A stretch of DNA of 64,000 bases, from contig OY760942.1 of assembly GCA_963664065.1 (NCBI GenBank), positions 2,170,001 to 2,234,000 of the forward strand, given 5' to 3'. Positions 1 through 8,757 of the stretch are shown here, one piece after another. How positions within the stretch are numbered: position 1 is the first letter of the stretch; every line of letters starts with the position of its first letter. Made by a program: the position numbers and the translations under genes. Source of the stretch: JABDJL01 sp963664065 (GTDB taxonomy: Bacteria > Pseudomonadota > Gammaproteobacteria > Xanthomonadales > SZUA-36). Under the pieces are notes generated by a model. That model made no database searches. It saw only the letters and a program-made list of their open reading frames with translations, and was not told where the DNA came from.

Positions 1-1
1 T

Positions 2-433
2 TTACTCGACACCCACGCTGACCTGGAAGTACCGGCAAGCATTGTCGAGCAGGAAGCGCATAAGCTGAAAATCCGCGCAGCCGAGGCACAGGGAGCAGAA
101 CCGGACACAATCCCGGTTGAGCAGTTTATGGAATCAGCGACCAAACGCGTCCGCAGCGGGTTGTTGCTGGCTGAACTGGCGCGGCAGAACAACATCGTTA
201 TTGACGGAGTAAGGGTTCGTAAAGCCATTGAAACAGTAGCTGAAACCTATGAGCAGCCATTGGAAGTTGTACAGATGTACTATGGAAATCAGCAAATGCT
301 GGAATCTGTCGAGAATATGGTGCTTGAAGAGCAAGTGGTTGACTGGGTAGTGGATAAGGCTAAAGTGAGCGACGAAACCATGACGTTCAAAGAGGTTATC
401 AACGCCGCTGCTGCGGCAGGACGGGCAACATGA
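2..433 (+). CDS. tig: Trigger factor, C-terminal part (5' end outside window)
   Basis: Ribosome-associated chaperone and peptidyl-prolyl isomerase that shields nascent chains. Only the last 143 codons are present; the reading frame is open from base 2. The visible part matches the C-terminal substrate-binding arms of Tig, starting near LLDTHADLEVPASIVEQE, the equivalent of the LLD...VP..LV..E segment of the family. The stop codon TGA (431-433) overlaps the clpP start ATG as ATGA, so the two are probably translationally coupled. Order tig-clpP-clpX-lon is the classic proteobacterial cluster. Confidence 0.95.
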   Translation, partial: LLDTHADLEVPASIVEQEAHKLKIRAAEAQGAEPDTIPVEQFMESATKRVRSGLLLAELARQNNIVIDGVRVRKAIETVAETYEQPLEVVQMYYGNQQMLESVENMVLEEQVVDWVVDKAKVSDETMTFKEVINAAAAAGRAT

Positions 434-1059
434 AGACCGAAACAAAGGCCTTGAATCTTGTACCGATGGTTGTTGAACAGACAGCCAGGGGAGAGCGGGC
501 ATACGACATATACTCCAGGCTGCTCAAAGAGCGGGTGATTTTTATTGTCGGATCGATAGAAGATCAAACGGCAAACCTGGTGGTTGCACAGCTTCTTTAC
601 CTTGAGTCGGAAAACCCGGATAAAGATATCAACCTCTATATCAATAGCCCTGGCGGTATAGTGTCGGCCGGCATGGCCATATACGACACCATGCAATTCA
701 TCAAACCGGACATAAGTACAATGTGTGTTGGACAGGCGGCGAGCATGGGTGCTGTTCTTCTGGCGGCGGGATCAAATGGCAAGAGATATTGCCTGCCGCA
801 TTCGCGCGTGATGATCCATCAGCCATTGGGCGGATTCCAGGGTCAGGCCACTGATATCGACATCCACGCACGTGAAATTTTGAAAACCCGCGAGCAGCTA
901 AATGAAATTCTTTCGACTCATACTGGTCAATCAGTTAAGACCATTGCGAAGGACACAGAACGGGATAATTTCATGAGCCCTGCTGATGCAATCGAATACG
1001 GACTGGTTGACGAGATACTTGACAGCAGGAAGGGTGACAAGGACAATAAAAAACGGTAG
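430..1059 (+). CDS. clpP: ATP-dependent Clp protease proteolytic subunit
   Basis: Serine peptidase that forms the tetradecameric chamber of ClpXP/ClpAP. The protein is 209 residues, normal for the family. The nucleophile Ser105 sits in GQAASMGA, the catalytic His130 in MIHQPLGG, and the Asp near 179 in the TERDNFMS segment. A short N-terminal propeptide-like extension precedes the mature fold (YDIYSRLLKERVIF). It starts inside the tig stop (ATGA) and is followed 30 bases later by clpX, its unfoldase partner. Confidence 0.98.
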   Translation: MKTETKALNLVPMVVEQTARGERAYDIYSRLLKERVIFIVGSIEDQTANLVVAQLLYLESENPDKDINLYINSPGGIVSAGMAIYDTMQFIKPDISTMCVGQAASMGAVLLAAGSNGKRYCLPHSRVMIHQPLGGFQGQATDIDIHAREILKTREQLNEILSTHTGQSVKTIAKDTERDNFMSPADAIEYGLVDEILDSRKGDKDNKKR

Positions 1060-1089
1060 GATTTTCATCGGGATAACGGACTAAGCGAA

Positions 1090-2361
1090 ATGAGCGATCA
1101 AGAACAGAAAAGCTCAGACGGCAAGATCCTTTATTGCTCGTTCTGTGGCAAGAGCCAGCACGAAGTTCGCAAGCTGATTGCGGGCCCCAGCGTTTATATC
1201 TGCGATGAATGTGTCGAGTTGTGCAATGACATTATTCGGGAAGAGCTGGAAGAGGCAGGTGTTAGCGAAAGGGATAAACTCCCGAATCCTAAGGAAATAC
1301 ACGCTTTCCTGGACGATTTTGTAATTGGCCAGGAACACGCAAAGAAAGTCCTTGCAGTTGCGGTTTATAACCATTACAAGCGTCTTGAGCCAAGCAGGCT
1401 TGACGAGGAAGTCGAGTTAGCCAAGAGCAACATCCTTTTGATCGGACCGACCGGTTCAGGCAAGACCCTGCTTGCTGAAACGTTGGCCCGTATGCTCAAT
1501 GTCCCGTTTACGATCGCTGATGCCACCACGCTCACCGAGGCCGGTTACGTGGGTGAGGATGTTGAAAACATCATCCAGAAGCTTCTTCAGAAATGTGATT
1601 ACGACGTTGAAAAGGCTCAAACCGGAATCGTCTATATTGACGAAATAGACAAAGTTTCCCGCAAAGCTGAAAATCCGTCGATCACCCGGGATGTTTCTGG
1701 CGAAGGCGTTCAACAGGCATTGTTGAAGTTGATTGAAGGAACCATTGCCTCGGTTCCTCCACAGGGCGGACGCAAACATCCACAGCAGGAATTTCTGCAG
1801 GTCGACACCAGCCAGATACTGTTTATCTGCGGGGGTGCGTTCGCCGGTCTTGAAAAAGTGATTCAGGCCCGTTCATCTGCCACAGGTATCGGTTTTGCGG
1901 CGGAAGTTCAGAGTGCAGAAAACCAAAAAGATATCGGTGAACTATTGCGCGAGGTTGAGCCCGAGGATCTGGTCCGTTACGGATTGATTCCCGAGTTTGT
2001 GGGCAGGTTGCCTGTGGTAGCGACATTGCAGGAACTGGATGAAACTGCCCTGGTGCGTATCCTGATCGAGCCAAAGAACGCATTAATTAAGCAATATAAA
2101 CAGTTGTTCGCGATGGAAGATTGCGATTTGGACATCCGCGAAGAAGCGTTGCACGCGATTGCCCGCAGGGCAATGGCCCGCAAAACCGGTGCCCGCGGTT
2201 TGCGCACCATTCTGGAAGGCGTGTTGCTTAACAGTATGTATGAACTTCCAACTATGGAAAACGTTTCTAAAGTCGTGGTAGACGAGACCGTCATTGACGG
2301 CGGCGCAGAACCACTGATTCTATATGAGAATACCCAGCAACCTATCGCGGCCGGCGAGTAG
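1090..2361 (+). CDS. clpX: ATP-dependent unfoldase ClpX
   Basis: AAA+ unfoldase that recognises tagged or native substrates and feeds them to ClpP. The 423-residue protein has the N-terminal C4 zinc domain (Cys16, Cys19, Cys38, Cys41), Walker A GPTGSGKT at 119-126, pore loop GYVGED around 152-157, Walker B VYIDEIDK and the RKH-loop region GGRKHPQQEF. Every expected motif is intact. It probably shares a transcript with clpP; a 158-base gap then separates it from lon. Confidence 0.98.
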   Translation: MSDQEQKSSDGKILYCSFCGKSQHEVRKLIAGPSVYICDECVELCNDIIREELEEAGVSERDKLPNPKEIHAFLDDFVIGQEHAKKVLAVAVYNHYKRLEPSRLDEEVELAKSNILLIGPTGSGKTLLAETLARMLNVPFTIADATTLTEAGYVGEDVENIIQKLLQKCDYDVEKAQTGIVYIDEIDKVSRKAENPSITRDVSGEGVQQALLKLIEGTIASVPPQGGRKHPQQEFLQVDTSQILFICGGAFAGLEKVIQARSSATGIGFAAEVQSAENQKDIGELLREVEPEDLVRYGLIPEFVGRLPVVATLQELDETALVRILIEPKNALIKQYKQLFAMEDCDLDIREEALHAIARRAMARKTGARGLRTILEGVLLNSMYELPTMENVSKVVVDETVIDGGAEPLILYENTQQPIAAGE

Positions 2362-2390
2362 GTCTTTTTACAGGCATTTTCGCGTCGCGG

Positions 2391-2420
2391 CTTGAAAAAT
2401 CTTCAAGCGCGCCAATATTT
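2391..2420 (+). promoter_or_regulatory. Candidate heat-shock promoter / dyad upstream of lon
   Basis: In the clpX-lon gap the sequence CTTGAAA (2391-2397) is followed 12 bases later by CGCCAATA (2410-2417), resembling a sigma-32 promoter (CTTGAAA, 11-16 bases, CCCCATNT) with an imperfect -10. The same bases also form a perfect dyad, CTTGAA (2391-2396) with TTCAAG (2402-2407). lon is a heat-shock gene in E. coli, so the placement is sensible. This is pattern matching only. Confidence 0.4.
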
Positions 2421-2519
2421 CTATTTGAACCATTGAGCGAGGAATCTTCCTTCCTTGCTGGTATCCTGAATACACGACGGTAACAGGCCAAACCTGCGCA
2501 CCGAACTTTGAGAAACCTT

Positions 2520-4943
2520 ATGTCAGACACGCAGGAAAGCAGTCCTTCAACGCCAGCGGCACCACAGCCAACACCCGTCCTTTCCTTACGGGATGTTGTG
2601 GTGTACCCGTACATGGTAATACCGCTCTTCGTAGGTCGGGAGCGCTCAATTCTTGCACTAGACCAGGCGATGAACGTTGACAAGCGTATCGTGCTGGTAA
2701 CACAACGCAGTCCGGACATAGATGTTCCGGAAACCGAAGACCTGTACGAGGTCGGAACACTGGCAACGGTCCTGCAGCTTCTGAAACTACCGGACGGTAC
2801 AACTAAGGTACTGGTGGAAGGCGGCGACCGCGTCCGGATCACCTCCTTTGCCGAAAATGAAGAGTTTTTTCAAGCCCATTGGGAGTTACTGCCGGATATA
2901 ACTGAAACCAGTGATAAAGAACTGGAAGTGATGATGCGTTCGCTGGTTTCATTATTCGAGCAGTATGTGAAGCTGAACCGGAAGATCCCCCCTGAATTAT
3001 TGACCACGCTGGCTGGTATAGATGATCCAAGCCGGTTGGCTGATACCGTTGCAGCACATCTATCCATTGACCTGAATGAAAAACAGGAACTGTTGGAGAT
3101 GGGAAGCGCCACGGCACGCATGGAACACCTGATGCGCCTGGTGGAAGGTGAGATGGAGGTCTTGCAATTGGAAAAACGTATTCGCGGAAGGGTGAAAACC
3201 CAGATGGAAAGAAGCCAGCGCGAGTACTACCTGAATGAGCAAATGAAGGCCATCCAGAAGGAATTGGGCGATATGGACGACGCGCCTAACGATATGGAGG
3301 ATCTCGCCCGCCGCATCAAGGAGGCAGGAATGAGTAAGGAGGCGAAGAAAAAGACCAGCTCCGAACTCAACAAACTTCGAATGATGTCTCCGATGTCCGC
3401 AGAAGCGACCGTGGTGCGAAACTATATCGACTGGGTATTGAGTGTTCCATGGAAAAAGCGCAGCCGGATTCGCAAAAAACTGGACCAGGCCGAGGCCATT
3501 CTTGAGGCCGATCACTACGGGTTGGAGAAGGTCAAGGAACGGATTCTTGAATACCTGGCAGTACAACAGCGGGTAAAGGCCATGAAGGGTCCTATTCTCT
3601 GCCTGGTTGGCCCGCCGGGTGTGGGTAAAACCAGCCTGGGGCGGTCAATTGCCCGGGCCACCGGGCGTAAGTTCGTGCGCATGTCCCTGGGCGGAGTTCG
3701 GGACGAAGCCGAAATACGCGGCCATAGACGTACCTACATTGGCTCGATGCCGGGCCGCGTGTTGCAAAACATGGCCAAGGTAGGCAAACGCAATCCGTTG
3801 TTCATGCTCGATGAACTGGACAAAATGTCGATGGATTTTCGCGGTGACCCTTCCTCAGCATTATTGGAAGTGCTCGATCCTGAGCAGAATCACACTTTCA
3901 ACGACCACTATCTTGAAGTGGATTTTGATCTTTCCGAGGTCATGTTTATTGCTACTGCAAATACCCTGAATATTCCCAGCCCCTTGTTGGACCGGATGGA
4001 AGTCATTCGTATCCCCGGCTATACGGAGGACGAAAAGCTGAATATTGCACAGCGTTATCTTGTGCCCAAGCAAATGGAGCAACACGGTCTGAATCCCGAA
4101 GAAATCCAGGTTAGTGAACAGGTGTTAATCGATATTATTCGCTATTACACACGCGAGTCGGGGGTCAGAAACCTGGAGCGGGAAATTGCAAAAATTTGCC
4201 GAAAGGTGGTTAAACGCCTGGCGCTTGAAACCGACCGCAAAAGTGTTACCGTCACCGCAAGAAACCTGGAAAGCCTTCTGGGCGTAAGACAGTTCCATTA
4301 CGGTATTGTCGATGAGAAAAATGAAATCGGACAGGTCACCGGTTTGGCCTGGACCCAGGTAGGCGGTGAATTGTTGAAGATTGAAGCAACACTGATGCCT
4401 GGAAAGGGCCGACTGACACAAACCGGACACCTTGGGGAGGTCATGAAAGAATCGATACAGGCAGCCATGACGGTAGTCAGAAGCCGGGCCTTGTCCCTCG
4501 GTCTGGATCCTGAATTTCACGAGTCTTTTGATGCACATGTGCACGTGCCCGAAGGGGCCACTCCAAAAGACGGACCGAGTGCTGGCATCGCCATGTGTAC
4601 CTCACTGGTTTCTGCAATAACAAAAATTCCTGTCAGGGCTGATGTTGCAATGACAGGCGAAATTACGCTTCGTGGCAAAGTTTTACCAATCGGGGGCTTA
4701 AAAGAAAAATTATTGGCAGCTCACAGGGCAGGTATGCGACAGGTCATCATTCCAAAAGACAATGAAAAAGACCTGGTGGAAATACCAAAAAATATTGTTC
4801 GAAAGTTAGATATTAAACCGGTTTCGGAAATTGACGAGGTGCTGGAATTGGCATTGATTGAGATGCCACAGCCAGCCCCGGCGGCCTCTGAAGGTGAAAA
4901 TAAACCCGCAGAAACGCCGGAAACTGTCGTCCGAACCCACTAA
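2520..4943 (+). CDS. lon: ATP-dependent Lon protease
   Basis: Cytosolic AAA+ protease that removes misfolded proteins and unstable regulators. Using the ATG at 2520 (MSDTQESS) it is 807 residues; a TTG four codons upstream is possible but less likely. Order: LON substrate-binding domain (about 20-215), coiled region, AAA+ module with Walker A GPPGVGKT, then the S16 protease domain with Ser687 in DGPSAG and Lys730 in GGLKEK, spaced 43 residues as in E. coli Lon. The C-terminal tail is rich in Pro, Ala and Glu. It follows clpPX and precedes hupB, as in many Gammaproteobacteria. Confidence 0.98.
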   Translation: MSDTQESSPSTPAAPQPTPVLSLRDVVVYPYMVIPLFVGRERSILALDQAMNVDKRIVLVTQRSPDIDVPETEDLYEVGTLATVLQLLKLPDGTTKVLVEGGDRVRITSFAENEEFFQAHWELLPDITETSDKELEVMMRSLVSLFEQYVKLNRKIPPELLTTLAGIDDPSRLADTVAAHLSIDLNEKQELLEMGSATARMEHLMRLVEGEMEVLQLEKRIRGRVKTQMERSQREYYLNEQMKAIQKELGDMDDAPNDMEDLARRIKEAGMSKEAKKKTSSELNKLRMMSPMSAEATVVRNYIDWVLSVPWKKRSRIRKKLDQAEAILEADHYGLEKVKERILEYLAVQQRVKAMKGPILCLVGPPGVGKTSLGRSIARATGRKFVRMSLGGVRDEAEIRGHRRTYIGSMPGRVLQNMAKVGKRNPLFMLDELDKMSMDFRGDPSSALLEVLDPEQNHTFNDHYLEVDFDLSEVMFIATANTLNIPSPLLDRMEVIRIPGYTEDEKLNIAQRYLVPKQMEQHGLNPEEIQVSEQVLIDIIRYYTRESGVRNLEREIAKICRKVVKRLALETDRKSVTVTARNLESLLGVRQFHYGIVDEKNEIGQVTGLAWTQVGGELLKIEATLMPGKGRLTQTGHLGEVMKESIQAAMTVVRSRALSLGLDPEFHESFDAHVHVPEGATPKDGPSAGIAMCTSLVSAITKIPVRADVAMTGEITLRGKVLPIGGLKEKLLAAHRAGMRQVIIPKDNEKDLVEIPKNIVRKLDIKPVSEIDEVLELALIEMPQPAPAASEGENKPAETPETVVRTH

Positions 4944-5271
4944 ACGTAGCAAATCGGCCCGGAAAATTGACCGTTTCCGGAGCCTGAACAAGTTCTTCTT
5001 GATGGTTTAATAAATTCGTGTTCTCTACCAAAAGAGAAGCTTGGCGAGACAATCTAAGGCATTACTTCTTTATCAGGACGGAATTCTGTTGCGTCAGTAG
5101 CAAGGGCTGTATTACCATGCTGGCTGGGCTTGCAGGCCTTGATTTGTAAGGCCTTCCGGGTATCGAGGCAATCCCGGAATCGGGAAAAACCAGTTGACAA
5201 AATTCAATTGTCGTGAATGAACTGGCCAAGCCCCCCCCAATACACCACTAATTAAAAAATGGAGTGCAAGA
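4944..5271 (+). other. lon-hupB intergenic region with five dyads and a candidate hupB promoter
   Basis: This 328-base gap holds no convincing gene. It has several perfect inverted repeats: CCGGAAA/TTTCCGG (4959-4980), TTCTCT/AGAGAA (5021-5038), AGGCCTT/AAGGCCT (5134-5154), TTCCGGG/CCCGGAA (5154-5179) and GACAA/TTGTC (5196-5212). A consensus -35 TTGACA lies at 5194-5199, but no good -10 is seen at the right distance (weak GTGAAT at 5213). Eight consecutive C lie at 5231-5238. The first dyad may end lon transcription, though no T-run follows it. Confidence 0.5.
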
Positions 5272-5544
5272 ATGAACAAATCTGACCTGATCGACTCGAT
5301 TGCTGCATCTGCCGGGTTGACTAAAGCTGACGCTGGCCGTGCACTTGACGCGTTTACTTCCAATATTGCCGGCGCCCTGCAACAGGGTCAGTCAGTGTCG
5401 CTGGTAGGCTTCGGAACCTTCTCTGTCAAGCATCGCAAGGCACGTGCGGGGCGGAATCCACGAACCGGCGAAACTATCCAGATACGTGCTTCCAACAACC
5501 CGTCATTCAAGGCTGGTAAAGCACTGAAGGATGCCGTAAACTAG
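5272..5544 (+). CDS. hupB: DNA-binding protein HU-beta
   Basis: Small histone-like protein that bends and compacts DNA as a dimer. It is 90 residues, the standard HU length, starting MNKSDLIDSIA, with the HU signature GFGTFSVKHRKARAGRNPRTGE followed by the conserved Pro-containing arm tip and FKAGKALKDAVN end. A GGAG ribosome-binding site lies about 8 bases before the ATG. Position between lon and ppiD is the conserved place for hupB. Related to IhfB at 48264 but shorter at the C-terminus. Confidence 0.97.
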   Translation: MNKSDLIDSIAASAGLTKADAGRALDAFTSNIAGALQQGQSVSLVGFGTFSVKHRKARAGRNPRTGETIQIRASNNPSFKAGKALKDAVN

Positions 5545-5557
5545 CGCGCCTTTTCGG

Positions 5558-5633
5558 GGGTGCTTAGCTCAGTTGGGAGAGCATCGCCCTTACAAGGCGA
5601 GGGTCGGCGGTTCGAGCCCGTCAGCACCCACCA
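5558..5633 (+). tRNA. tRNA-Val (anticodon TAC)
   Basis: The acceptor stem GGGTGCT (5558-5564) pairs with AGCACCC (5623-5629), followed by discriminator A and an encoded CCA. The anticodon stem TCGCC/GGCGA encloses loop CTTACAA, anticodon TAC at 5591-5593. The T-arm GGCGGTTCGAGCCCGTC is normal. It lies 13 bases after the hupB stop and may be co-transcribed with it. Confidence 0.97.
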
Positions 5634-5639
5634 TTGCTG

Positions 5640-5716
5640 GGAGTGGTAGTTCAGCTGGTTAGAATACCGGCCTGTCACGCCGGGGGTCGCGGGTTCGAGT
5701 CCCGTCCACTCCGCCA
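5640..5716 (+). tRNA. tRNA-Asp (anticodon GTC)
   Basis: Acceptor stem GGAGTGG pairs with CCACTCC (5706-5712), discriminator G, encoded CCA. Anticodon stem CCGGC/GCCGG with loop CTGTCAC, anticodon GTC at 5674-5676. Six bases separate it from tRNA-Val, so the two are processed from one transcript. Confidence 0.97.
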
Positions 5717-5728
5717 GTATGAAAGTGA

Positions 5729-5751
5729 AGGGCGCCGCAGGGCGCCCTTTT
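5729..5751 (+). terminator. Rho-independent terminator after tRNA-Val/tRNA-Asp
   Basis: Perfect 8-base stem AGGGCGCC (5729-5736) and GGCGCCCT (5741-5748) with a GCAG loop, followed directly by a TTTT run. It separates the hupB-tRNA unit from ppiD. Confidence 0.9.
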
Positions 5752-5785
5752 CCTTGTATCTGAATCATTAACGGAATCTGTTTTT

Positions 5786-7705
5786 ATGGTCCTGCAATCC
5801 ATTCGCGAAAGACTGACAGGTTTCCTTGCCGTCGGTATTCTTGGCATTCTTATTATCCCGTTCGCTTTCGTTGGCGTTAATAGCTACTTCACATCCGGCG
5901 CCGAAAACCTTGTAGCGCGGGTTAATGACAAAGACATTACAGTTAGCGACTTTACCCAGAGCTTTTCAAATTACCGCAGACGTATGCAATCCATGTTGGG
6001 AGCAGCGTTTGACCCGGTTGAGTTCGAGTCGCTTGTTACGAAAAGACAGCATCTGGATGCCCTCATTGACGAGGAAATACTGAGCCAGGCTGCAGACAGC
6101 ATGAAGCTTGAGATTGATGATGAACGACTGGCGGAGCAAATCCGCGATATACCTGCATTTCAGCTGGATGGAGTGTTCAATCTGGACGTCTACCTGGCCC
6201 GCCTGACTTCACAGGGTCTGAGCGTGAAACAGTTCGAGCGCCAGATAAGATCGCAGTTCATCATGAGCCAATTACCTTCGGGAGTTCTCTCGAGCAGCAT
6301 CACAACCAATACCGAATTGCAGGAATATGTCAGCCTGCAGGATCAGCAGCGTAATTTTAAATCCGTTTTGATCGCGCCGGTGATTGATGAGACTCAAGCT
6401 GAGTTTGATGATGACGTCATCCAGTCCTATTACGATGAAAAACAGTCCGATTTCCAGTCTGATGAAATGGTTGTTATCGAATATGTCGAGTTGAATGCGC
6501 TTGATATCGCCCTGGACACCGAGCCCGATGAAGAATTTCTGAAAAACAGGTTTGAACAACAAAAAGGACGATTTATCAGCCCTGAACAACGTAGGGTCGC
6601 ACATATCCTGGTTGAGGTGTCAGCCAGCGAAGATGAAGCTGTAAAGGCTACTGCCCAACAGAAGGCCCAGGATATTGCAGAACGCGCGAGGGCGGGTGAA
6701 GAATTCGGCGATTTGGCACGAGAGTTTTCCGATGACATTGGTTCAGGCGCGTCAGGTGGAGATCTTGGGTGGATGGAACCGGGTGTCATGACCGAGTCAT
6801 TTGAAGAATCCATGTACGGCCTGTCACTGGAAAACCCGGTTTCAGATCCAGTACAGACAGGGTTTGGCTGGCATGTTATCCAGCTTCAGGAAATTCAGCC
6901 TTCATCCGGCATGAATTTCGAAGAGGCCCGCGAAACGCTGATTGATGAACACCAGGAAGAGGAGTCTGAAAGGGAATTCATTGAGCGGGCAGACCTGCTT
7001 GTGGACATGATTTATGAAGACCCGACAACTCTTGACGCCGCAGCACTGGATCTTGGGCTCGAGGTCCACAAGGTTGGACCATTCAGCCGCCTGGGAGGTG
7101 ATGGAATTGCAGCGAACCCCGATGTAATCAGTTCTGCGTTTTCAGAACTCGTCCTGTTGCAAGGGTCGGTAAGTGATCCGATTGACCTTTCAACGAACCA
7201 TATCGTCATGATCCGTGTCCACGAGCATCTGCCGGTCGCTGTGCAGCCGCTTGAAGAAGTCCGTGGTTTGATCATCGACGCAATTAAGAAGGCCCAGGCG
7301 CTGGCTGCGGCCCGGAGCAATGCAGATGCCATGCTAGCTGCCTTGCAGGAAGCAGACGCTGAGCTGGAAGTGATTGCGGAACAATACGGATATGAAGTCT
7401 CCGTTACGGAGGCGGCAACACGTCGGAATTTTGTGCCGGACAGAACTGTAATCGAAGAGATTTTCCGCCTTGATGTGCCAGCTGAGGGTGAAACTTTGAC
7501 AAGCATCGTAAATGCTCAGGATGGCTACGCTTTGGTGGTACTGGAAAGCGTTAATGACCGAAGCCTGGAAGAGGGGGCTGCACTGAATGAACAGCAGTAC
7601 CGGCGTCAGATTGCCAACGCTGCGGCAAGTATTGAGTTTACCGGACTGGTTCGACAACTACGCGATTCGGCAAATATCGAGGTTTACGAACAGCGCCTGA
7701 GATAA
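5786..7705 (+). CDS. ppiD: Periplasmic chaperone / peptidyl-prolyl isomerase PpiD
   Basis: Inner-membrane-anchored periplasmic chaperone working near the Sec translocon. The 639-residue protein has a short cytosolic N-terminus, one transmembrane anchor at about 11-30, a SurA-like N-terminal chaperone region, a parvulin (PpiC-type) domain at about 268-360 starting RRVAHILVEV and ending GFGWHVIQL, and a second degenerate parvulin-like C-terminal half. Length and order match the family. It sits after hupB and the two tRNAs and convergent to fabI. Confidence 0.95.
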   Translation: MVLQSIRERLTGFLAVGILGILIIPFAFVGVNSYFTSGAENLVARVNDKDITVSDFTQSFSNYRRRMQSMLGAAFDPVEFESLVTKRQHLDALIDEEILSQAADSMKLEIDDERLAEQIRDIPAFQLDGVFNLDVYLARLTSQGLSVKQFERQIRSQFIMSQLPSGVLSSSITTNTELQEYVSLQDQQRNFKSVLIAPVIDETQAEFDDDVIQSYYDEKQSDFQSDEMVVIEYVELNALDIALDTEPDEEFLKNRFEQQKGRFISPEQRRVAHILVEVSASEDEAVKATAQQKAQDIAERARAGEEFGDLAREFSDDIGSGASGGDLGWMEPGVMTESFEESMYGLSLENPVSDPVQTGFGWHVIQLQEIQPSSGMNFEEARETLIDEHQEEESEREFIERADLLVDMIYEDPTTLDAAALDLGLEVHKVGPFSRLGGDGIAANPDVISSAFSELVLLQGSVSDPIDLSTNHIVMIRVHEHLPVAVQPLEEVRGLIIDAIKKAQALAAARSNADAMLAALQEADAELEVIAEQYGYEVSVTEAATRRNFVPDRTVIEEIFRLDVPAEGETLTSIVNAQDGYALVVLESVNDRSLEEGAALNEQQYRRQIANAAASIEFTGLVRQLRDSANIEVYEQRLR

Positions 7706-7745
7706 CAGCGGTGCATACCGTCACTTGGCAGGCGGAGTTTGTTTC

Positions 7746-8543
7746 TCAGACAGGATCACCTGAGAGTTCAGCCATACCCAGTATGCTGTATCCGGAATCC
7801 ACGTAAGTTATCTCCCCGGTCACTCCTGATGCCAGGTCCGAGCAAAGGAATGCCGCGACATTGCCCACTTCTTCGGTTGTGACATTGCGTCTCAATGGCG
7901 CGGTTGATTCCACGTGTAGCAACATGGATCGCAGACGTGAAATACCAGCTGCCGCGAGCGTTTTGATTGGTCCGGCAGAAATTGCATTTACACGGTGACC
8001 GTGCGGGCCGAGACTCTGCGCCATATAGCGCACATTTGCCTCCAGGCTGGCCTTGGCCAGGCCCATCACGTTATAACTCGGCATGGAACGCACAGCGCCC
8101 ATGTAGGTGAGGGTTAGCAGCGCTCCATTACGTCCTTCCATCATTTTCCGGCCCGACTTGGCCAGAGCGGCAAAGCTGTATGAACTGATGTCATGCGCGA
8201 TTTGAAAGCCTTCACGGTTCACGACATCAAGATAATCCCCTTCCAACTGGTCCCTGGGAGCAAAACCTACCGAATGAACAATGATATCCAGGCAGTCCCA
8301 GGCTTTGGAGAGTTGCTCAAAGACATCATCGATCTGATCGTCAAAAGCAACATCGCAAGGCAATACGATGTTGGAGCCGCATTGCGTGGCGATTTTGTCC
8401 ACCCGGGACTTCAGTTTTTCGATCTGGTAAGTAAATGCCAGTTCCGCACCTTGCTTGAACATGGCATTTGCTATGCCCCAGGCGATTGATCGGGGACTGG
8501 CAACTCCGACAATCAAGGCACGTTTGCCTTTTAGAAATCCCAT
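7746..8543 (-). CDS. fabI: Enoyl-[acyl-carrier-protein] reductase (NADH)
   Basis: Last reduction step of fatty acid elongation (trans-2-enoyl-ACP to acyl-ACP). The 265-residue short-chain dehydrogenase fold starts GFLKGKRALIVGVASPRSIAWGIA, the FabI-type nucleotide-binding signature. The active-site pair Tyr157-x6-Lys164 is in SYNVMGLAK, with Tyr147 upstream. ppiD-fabI adjacency is also seen in Pseudomonas, but there the two share a strand while here they converge. This is the triclosan-target type of reductase. Confidence 0.97.
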   Translation of the reverse strand: MGFLKGKRALIVGVASPRSIAWGIANAMFKQGAELAFTYQIEKLKSRVDKIATQCGSNIVLPCDVAFDDQIDDVFEQLSKAWDCLDIIVHSVGFAPRDQLEGDYLDVVNREGFQIAHDISSYSFAALAKSGRKMMEGRNGALLTLTYMGAVRSMPSYNVMGLAKASLEANVRYMAQSLGPHGHRVNAISAGPIKTLAAAGISRLRSMLLHVESTAPLRRNVTTEEVGNVAAFLCSDLASGVTGEITYVDSGYSILGMAELSGDPV

Positions 8544-8573
8544 TGCTTTTTCTCTGTATTAGTGAAGGGAAAG

Positions 8574-8605
8574 ATTATAAGGTAAGCGATGGGTAAAAGT
8601 GACAA
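8574..8605 (-). promoter_or_regulatory. Candidate fabI promoter
   Basis: On the minus strand a perfect -10 TATAAT (8574-8579) lies 30 bases before the fabI ATG. A TTGTCA (8600-8605) is upstream, but the 20-base spacer is long, so the -35 assignment is weak. The rest of the 214-base fabI-pyrC gap holds no gene; it contains a run of nine G at 8644-8652. Confidence 0.4.
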
Positions 8606-8757
8606 TAGAAGCGGACTTACATGGGCAAACCGCTTGCTGATTAGGGGGGGGGACGCCCTCGAGTACATCCTTGTAGGGCTCTGGCGCAAAGTCCATTTTG
8701 CTCAAGCCCTCATAATCAACATTTCGCTTTACCCTATAAGATGCAGTGCGAGGCCAA

